DNA from: Dreissena polymorpha
Taxonomy: Eukaryota; Mollusca; Bivalvia; Myida; Dreissenidae
Assembly (NCBI RefSeq): GCF_020536995.1
Contig: NC_068356.1
Span: 27,529,476-27,593,475, forward strand
Direction: 5' to 3'
DNA length: 64,000 bases
The notes under the pieces were generated by a model that worked only from the letters and a program-made list of their open reading frames with translations, did no database searches and was not told the origin of the DNA. Below, piece after piece: positions 56,097 through 64,000 of the stretch (positions are counted from its first letter, which is position 1; every line of letters begins with the position of its first letter). A program made the position numbers and the translations under genes.

Positions 56097-59000
56097 CAAA
56101 GGGTTTAGCTACTCCAGAAATCTTCAAGTGCCGGAATTCGGCCACCTCTCCTACTAAAACAGATCAGGTTAAGCATAGTACAATGTAACCTATCCGGAAA
56201 TCAAGAACCGTAACTCATCTTCCTTTTCTGGAGTACACCGAGACAGACCGCCATTTTTCTGCTCCTGTGGAATTTGGTGTTTTTCTTTCATTTCTGCTTG
56301 TTGTTTTGGGTTTATGAGTGATAGATTACTTGAATTTTCATTTCTGCTACATTCAGAAATCTTTTCTTTTTAAATTTCGTTGTAAATATTGTTATTTTCA
56401 ATTATTTGCCGGTTTTGTTTAAGGGCTCGTGCACTCGTGCACGAGCTTTTCGTGGGATGGTCAAAAAGTATTGACTATATTTTGTACAGTTTATTTACAT
56501 GTTTAACAGTTGTGATTCATCATTATTGTCATCAAATATTGTTTCTTGCTTTAATTCTTTCTATTTTCTACTTAAGAATTAGAATGAATTTTCAATTACG
56601 TGGCGATTGTGGTCATTTAAAAGCGTAGTGGGATACCCACAACACTTGTTTATCGTGCACTTTGTGTACAAATGAACAAAAATGTTATATTTGCAGTTCA
56701 TGGGACAACGACGTTTGGGATAAAGCAATACGTCTCTGAACATTTATGAGCAGGAAACGTCTGGTATCATGATTTGAGCACGAGGATATCGTGATTTTTA
56801 TCATCAACTTATTGACAAGTTTGTACATTGTAAATATTGTGTTGAACTGATTATTTCAGTTATTTTGTTCTTTTAACATTGTTTTCTTACGCGGATTCTC
56901 TTCTTTTTCTACTTTCAGAGTAAGAATGAGTTTACAAACAAGATGTTTGTATAGGCATATTAAGGCTTCGCGGTATTTCCACAAGACTTGTTTATTATGC
57001 ACTAATTGTTCCTTTGAACATAAATTCTCTGTTTGTGGTGCGTAAGACGATGCGACGTGGCAGAAGCGATCCGTCGCAGAACGTTTTCTTGCAGAAAACG
57101 TACAGATGGATCTTCATCAGACGAGACATTCCGATGAAGTTACACTAGACGTCAAATGATCTATTGCAGCATCAGTCATGACGGCATTGGTCAAGATCGT
57201 GAAAAGTCGTGAGAAGGCTAATTATTTTCATTATGGGCAATAATGATTTTATGTACCGTATGATAATCTGGTCTGTGACCAGTTTTATTGTCGAAAATGT
57301 TTTGCTCGTGTCTTTCATATCATCGAATACACGATGGTCGCAGATACAAGAGTGGAATAATACCCGTTGACTTTGGAACACAGATGACGCATTGCAGACA
57401 TCAGTCACCGGGTATCAATCATCAGGCATGATTGCGATCGGACTGTTCCTATGGAAGGTCGATCCAATCCAGACCTTGTGGCGACAACCGTCAGCCGGTC
57501 TTTGCCTGATGATTGCGATGGGACTGTTCCTATGGAAGGTCGATCCAACCCTTGGCATGATGGCATTGGTCACGGACTTCGACCAATGCCAGACCAAATG
57601 GCATCCGCCATGCGGCTATTATCCGGTGATAACGCTGGTCATTTCATGACCGGTACGTCACCGGGTACCGGACCGGTCACCGGGGACCGTTCCGGAAAAC
57701 GACCGGTCACCGGTCACCGGGGACAGGTCCGGTCCCCGGTCACCGGTCAGACCCACCGGTCACCGGTCACCGGTCACTGGGGACCGGTCCGGTCACCGGT
57801 CACCGGTCAACATTGACCGGTCCGGACCGGTCACCGGTCAACATTGACCGGTTCGGGCACCGGTCACCGGTCATACCCACCGGTCACCGGGGACCGGTCC
57901 GGTCACCGGTTCCCAGTCAAAACCACCGGTCACCGGTCAACATTGACCGGTCCGGTAACCGGTCATACCCACCGGTCGACGGGGACCGGTCCGGTCACCG
58001 GTCAAAACCACCGGTCACCGGTCAATATTGACCGGTCCAGGCACCGGTCACCAGTCATACTCACCGGTCACCGGGGACCGGTCCGGTCACCGGTCAAAAC
58101 CACCGGACACCGGTCAACATTGACCGGTACGGTCACCGGTCAGACCGACCGGTCACCGGGAACCGGTCCGGTCACCGGTCAGACCGACCGGTCACCGGGG
58201 ACCGGTCCGGTCACCGGTCAAAACCACCGGTCACCGGTCAACATTGACCGGTCCGGTCACCGGTCATACCCACCGGTAACCGGTCTCCAGTCAGACACAC
58301 CGAATACCGGTCACCGGTCATATAGTCATCAGTCAACGATCAGAATACGTTCTTCTTCATTGGATTATCAACTTCTTCTTCGTCAAATGCAAGTCGTCAC
58401 AAACACCGGTCACCAGTCAACGGTCATACTGACCGGTCACCGTACTCCGGTCAACATGCACTGATTATTAACCGGTCAACAGTTGCTGGGCACCGGTCAA
58501 TGATCAGAAACAGACGTTCTTCTTCTTCATCGGACTATTACACATCTTCGTCGTCGAATGCACATTCGTCGTCGACTAGTTCCGATGATAGAGGTACACG
58601 CTCTTATTCATCAAGCAGTCCTCATTCACGTCATCGTTATGATCACCATCGATCATCACGGAAACGATACTCGAGGATACGTTATTACCGTCGTAGCCGT
58701 TCTAGCACTCGCCATCGTAGCTGTTATAGATCACGGCATTACAGGAATAAAGGTCCTAGACAAGCTATATTGAAGCATTGTCGTTCCGATTTTTATGACC
58801 GGTTACTGTATCTGATTGTGGTGTCGCCGTGCCCTGTGCGCCGGTTTCCGCTGTGATGTTGACACATGTTGCGGTGGCTGATCCGATTTCGCAGCCCTTC
58901 TTGTCTGGTGTTCGTCTCACCACAACGGCTGTTTTGTGTGCACCGAGGGTGGTTGCTTCTGTTTCTGGTGCCGTCTATGCGTGATGGGTGGTTTGGCGTT

Positions 59001-60517
59001 TCCTATGGAGGTTGTGTGCCTGTCGCTTCTGATAGTTCACCGTCTGTTCCTGGTTTTGGTTGTCAATGTGTTGACTTGGCGGATGGTCATTGTTGGATGT
59101 CGGAGAGTCTGCATTTGTTGTGTGTTTCCCGGGTAATTGGCAAGATGGAGATCTTGCTGTGCTAACTTCTTAGAAGTCGATCAATATCAGACCATATGGT
59201 GACAACCGTTAGCTGGTTTATGCCCGATGGCATTGGTCAAGGACTACAGACGCCATACGGTCATTACTCGGTGACAACACTGGTCATAGCATGACCGGTA
59301 CGTCATCGAGTAACTCACCTGGGCTGGACCGGTCATCTATCACCGGTCCGTGGTATCGTTACGGTCACCGGTTAATACTAACGGTCACCGTGCACCGGTC
59401 ACCGGTCATCGATCAAGAACAGACATCGATATTCATCATAGGATTATTATCCTCTTCTTCTTCTTCTTCTTCTTCTTCTTCAAGGCATCTGGATCGTCAA
59501 CTAGTACCGACAAAATATGTAGTCGTCTTACACGATCTCCTTTATCGAGTAATCCTCATTTACGGCGTCAATTTGATCGATTCCAATCATCTCTAGACTC
59601 TAGGAGACGTTACTCTACGAGACGTCGTTTCCATTGCATCCGAGTTATTTCTCGGTTTTGCAGATATAAGCTCGTCATCGTGCGTCACATCGACAGTCTC
59701 GCTCTGACTTCTCGTATCTTATACATTATTATCCTGTCTCGGATTGTAATGTTGCGGTACCCTATGTACCAGATACAGTGCCCAGTTTAATATTACAAAT
59801 GTTGCTAAACTGGTACTACTTCGCAGATTTTGTCGTATGGTGTTTGTTTCACCACTATTCTTCTGTTTTTAATTATCAGATGGTTGATTTGGTGGATGTT
59901 CATTCATCATTATCAGATACTCGCAATCCGGTACATGATACTAGGTCTAGTATTTCCATTCTTTTTCCGCTGAATATTACACACTGCTGGAGTTGTAGAC
60001 AATGAGGCAGATTCAGAGGCAGATTTCAATGATATCACTGATCACTAATTGTAATCAATTAATCGGATTTATGAAATGATATTTCAAAATCTTAGTGATG
60101 TTTATTGCCAATACATGTGGAGATGTCTACTTATTCGACAATCTCAATCACGGGAAATTAGTCAGTAATTTGATTCCAACAGACTTTTTAATGATGCTTC
60201 TCGCATTGATACACGCCTTCCTATTGGTTCTACTGTCTTACCAGTATTTCAATCATTGGAATCAGCTAATAAGACATTTCAAAACGAGGAGAACTGTGGA
60301 AAGTGCATCAGGATGTATCTGATCCTAACATAATGAACGCACTAGAAGCTACAAACCTCTCCGTTTGTTGGAATGGTTTCCGGACAATCTGTTATCACAG
60401 ATTCCTATTTGTGTATGGTGTCAACAGAAAACACATCAGTTGTGATTTTTCCTTTGTAAATTTTTTATTCATACCCAATAACACCGATGTGCGAAGAACA
60501 ACTCAAAAGCTGTGATA
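56097..60517 (+). mobile_element. Second copy of the gag-like fossil region
   Basis: Copy of 45400-49820 carried by the duplication, with the same paired Cys/His modules and Ser/Arg-rich segments. Equally broken. Confidence 0.4.
57647..58307 (+). repeat. ACCGGT-rich minisatellite, copy 2
   Basis: Same unit order and apparently the same length as 46950-47610. Identity across so unstable a repeat argues for a very recent event or an assembly artefact. Confidence 0.9.
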
Positions 60518-61394
60518 CCAAACAACTCACAAACACAAGCCACGCGTGCTTTTGCATAAATAACATCTTTCATAATTACTCTAGTTAGTAATTGCAAACG
60601 AAAGCCATAGTGTGACCCAGATTACAATACAATTCACACATAGACGAACTGACCACATCGGTTTGACGAAACGCCTTCACATCTGTTATTACCGATAAGT
60701 TAGACGAAACGGGGATTAGACGAAACGACAGTAAGCTGACGGTTTCAACTTACACACATCGGTCGTTGTTTAATTCCATATACAGAGGTGAACTTTTTAT
60801 CACTCTTTGTGTCACAGGGTCCAGTAAAAAAAAAAAATGTTTATGTAGGAAAAAGGAAAAGGGCACAAACGCAATTCAACTACAGGGCATGCATTATAAC
60901 GCACTGCTAAACAGTTAATATGTTTATCACCAAAAACCCTGCACAGATTTACAGCAAAATAAATTATCTCTCAATCGGTATCAGTGACATTCGATTCGTC
61001 GCAGTATTAAACTTTCCACAGAGCCTCAAACATGAGAAATTGTCCAAAAATCGGTCGATGTAGCTAAGCCTGTCCACTTGTGTTTACACTGGAGGAGTCC
61101 TGTTGGGCACGTAATAAGCGATTCCCCGATAAATTGTCTATAGCTCCATATAAAACACATCCAAGAAACACTGTCCACGTCAATAACTTGCTCGGTCGCC
61201 GAATATTAACCAAGAAATCAACTCGTTTTCACACACAATAATTCTGAACGTTAAAAGACGCCATTTGCCTGTCGGCTATCCCGCAGTGAATGCTGTGACG
61301 AACGCAGCCTAAACGGTGAGTTTTTATTGGTCGATTTCATTTGGAACTCTTCTGAGTACTTCGTTAGATTAAAAACTTTGACATATCGCGGGAA

Positions 61395-64000
61395 ATGGAT
61401 GCAGCCATGGAACAGCAGACGTATTGGACTGCAAAACAGAATTTGGCCCTCTCAATGGTCAAAGCAGGCCACAATGTTTACATCGGCGGTCAGGCTGGGT
61501 GCGGCAAGTCTACGCACGTAACCCATATAATGCAATGGGCGGAGAATGAACGCAAATCGGTCGCATTAACATGCACGACAGGTGTTGCTTGCAGCAATTT
61601 CTCACCGGTATGTTGATTAAGTGATTTGACTGCAAAACATAATTTAACTTATTTAACAGAAACGACAAGTGTGATTTCATCAAGTTCTTTAACATGTATA
61701 GAAAGGGTACATATATATGGAAAAAAACACCTGACGATCTGTTGTAAATTAGTGAAAGCTCTAGTAAATAAAATAAACAAGGGACTAAAATGTCACAAAA
61801 CTAGGTTTTCAGTTCAATTTTGACCTTCAAACTCAAATTGTGACCTTGATCTTGGAAATATCAACGTAATTCTTTCACGTGACGCACCGTCTAATGAACA
61901 AATGTGCGAAATGATTTTACAATCTGACAATGAACGACAAAGTTATGGCCCGGACAAGCTCATTTATGGCCATTTTTGACCTTCAAACTCAAATTATAAC
62001 CTTGACCTTGGAGATATCAACGTAATTCTTTCTCATAACACACTTTCTAATGATGGTGAACACATGTGCCGAATGATTTTAAAATCTGACAATAAACAAC
62101 AAAGTAATGGCGCAGACAAGCTTGTTTCGCCTGTCCGCCAGCCAGCCCGCCAGCCGACATCGCCAATCTAATAACCTGGTTAAAAGAACTAAGTTCATGA
62201 AGATGAAGCAGTTTTTTTCTTTAACTTTTATATTTAAATATACAAATACAACACAAGGATTTTGTTTCAAATATATATAAATATATTATATGGTATTTTG
62301 CATGAAATTAACTAAAAAATATATTTCATGTAACTCAAGCGATGCTCCTTTTTTAATAACCACAATCCAGAATTTTTACTTAGTATTTAAAGGAAAGAAA
62401 TGGATCCTAAACCTTCCCATCCCATCCCATGCAGAATTTTGGGAGTGACCGAATTTTAAAGCACCAGCAGACAACGCTTTAAAAAAAAGAACATGTTTAC
62501 GAAGCTAGTGCAGCAAAACAATTGTGACAAAATGGGATATCGCTCAAGACAAGCAATTTCACCTTTTTTCACAATCGATCAGTTTTCAGCTGTTAGTGCG
62601 TAAAATGGGCATCTCCCTCCACACAGAAACAAAAAACGCATGGGACCATCACAATATTAATTTAATGACCTTTCGCTTTCAGGTGTTGAAGCCCATGACA
62701 ATTCACAAGTGGTGTGGAGTTGGGGATGGCAGGATGTGTGGTATAAAATTAAGGGGGATGATGGCAACTGATGACAGATTAATACCTGCACGAAACAGAA
62801 TTTTGTCAACAGATATCTTAATAATTGATGAGATTTCCATGTTCAGCAGAAGAATGTTTGATATGCTTGAAACAGTTTTGCGAATAAAGGATGCAAGCCA
62901 CACATTTGGTAACATACAGATAATAGTTGTTGGTGATTTTTTGCACCAGTAAGAAATTTAAGATATGAGGACCTGTGTGAGTTTGCCTTTACCAGCAAAT
63001 TTTGGCCACCACACAGCATATTTTTAGATTCTGTGTTTAGACAGAGAGACGAATCTCTCATAAGCCTCATTAGAGAGTTATCTTTAGGGCAACTCAGTAA
63101 TGACAGTCAGAAGCTTATAACTTCTCTAGCCCGGGAATTGCCACAAGAGGATGGTACATTGGTGAAGCTATATGCAACCAACATATTGGTGGACCTTCAC
63201 AACAGAAGTCGAATCATTGACCTTGACGGCCAAATGTATTCCTTCCAATCCACAGATAAAGGAGATGAACGAGCCCTGAACACTTTGGTGGTACCACCAA
63301 CATTATGGTTAAAGGTAATAATCACAAAAATAAAGAACAAATAATCATTTACAATTAACATGCAAAGATGACCAATCTTAGGGAGCTCCTACATGAGCTG
63401 TAAGACGCAGGCCTACTCTGTTTGATTATAAATATGAATATTATATTCTATAACAAGTTATAGTGAACGATACAACTTATGGTGATTATGTGCTTTTTTA
63501 GTACACTAGAATTACATTTTAATTCATTATATATTAATAGCAAATAAATATGCATGAGGGGTATGGTTATTTGTAAAGGCTTTTGTGACAATGGCTGTTC
63601 AGTGGAGGCAGCCATGTACTGTGGACTCAATTTCTAAACCTCATACAAGTTTCAATAAGTCTAGTGCACATGTATCCACAACTATTTGCCCTAATTGCCT
63701 TCTCATCTAGGTATGCACCATTCCAAATTCATTTATTTAAAATGAAAGCAATACCAATTATTTTTCATGTTTTAAGATTATTAGGTTCTGTACACAGAGG
63801 CCAGTCAAAAAGAAATGGGAACTGTACATAATCTTTTTCTTACATACAGTACCCATTTTTTGTTACTGGCCCCTGTGGTTCTGTAGTAGGTTTTGAAAAA
63901 AATGACTCGTCTATAAATTCATTAGAATGTTATTAATACTTTTTTACAGATCGGTTGCAGGGTAATGCTAATAAAGAATCTGTCTGACAGACTTATGAAT
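61395..64000 (+). pseudogene. Second copy of the PIF1-family helicase, cut by the window end
   Basis: Exons at 61395-61607, 62683-63314 and 63950 to the window end correspond to those in copy 1, including the same frame change after GDFLHQ. The shared defect shows it pre-dates the duplication. Confidence 0.75.
61816..62168. repeat. Tandem TGACCTT repeat, copy 2
   Basis: Copy of 51118-51470; it contains the single G/T difference at 61873. Confidence 0.7.

Larger units (their letters stand above)
55556..64000 (+). repeat. 10,697-bp tandem duplication, copy 2 (runs off the window)
   Basis: Matches 44859 onward. Differences I found are T at 48298 versus G at 58995, G at 51175 versus T at 61873, and an A run of 11 versus 12 near 50130/60830. 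About 8,445 bp of this copy are visible. Confidence 0.97.

Overview
The window looks like a piece of a bivalve mollusc genome, most likely a dreissenid mussel. The evidence is an AT-rich sequence with short exons in long introns, a giant cadherin gene, tRNA-derived SINEs, AAGGTCA-rich repeats of a kind common in bivalves, and five copies of a palindromic repeat (core GATTAGCCTGTGC...GCACAGGCTAATC) that I recall as very abundant in Dreissena. The taxon is inferred from memory of such repeats and was not searched.

Layout. 1-13145 is intergenic and repeat-rich. It holds a CAGGGC-ended DNA element with a coding remnant (2113-2902), broken Ty3/Gypsy pieces in opposite orientations (3540-5475), a two-finger C2H2 reading frame of unknown family (6099-7834), SINEs, a TTAA-flanked inverted-repeat element enclosing a tRNA-like segment (10361-10835) and a 41-unit ACTC microsatellite (12735-12898).

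13146-44974 (+) is the N-terminal part of one giant cadherin gene. I can place 41 exons: a signal-peptide exon, then 20 pairs of exons giving 20 extracellular cadherin (EC) repeats, about 2,160 codons in all. From the end of exon 2 onward every exon is a multiple of three and every intron is phase 0. The usual calcium-binding DxNDN linker is replaced in most repeats by a shorter R-N or R-D linker. The introns carry a CR1/L2-type LINE (14184-17610), a 6.36-kb element with long terminal inverted repeats (21886-28243), foldback hairpins and AGGTCA-rich tandem repeats. The transmembrane and cytoplasmic parts are not in the window.

44859-64000 is a 10,697-bp direct duplication. The unit runs from inside exon 41 to 55555; the second copy starts at 55556 and runs off the window. 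I saw only two substitutions and one homopolymer length change between the copies, so it is either very recent or an assembly artefact. Each unit holds most of exon 41, a foldback hairpin, a decayed gag-like region, an ACCGGT-rich minisatellite, a broken PIF1-family helicase (+) and, facing it, a broken P-element/THAP9-type transposase (-). The junction cuts the transposase 5' part, which predicts that its remainder and cadherin exon 42 lie right of the window.

The cadherin is the only clear host gene. Nearly everything else is mobile DNA, and that mobile DNA accounts for most of the intron length. I found no rRNA genes, intact tRNA genes or CRISPR arrays.
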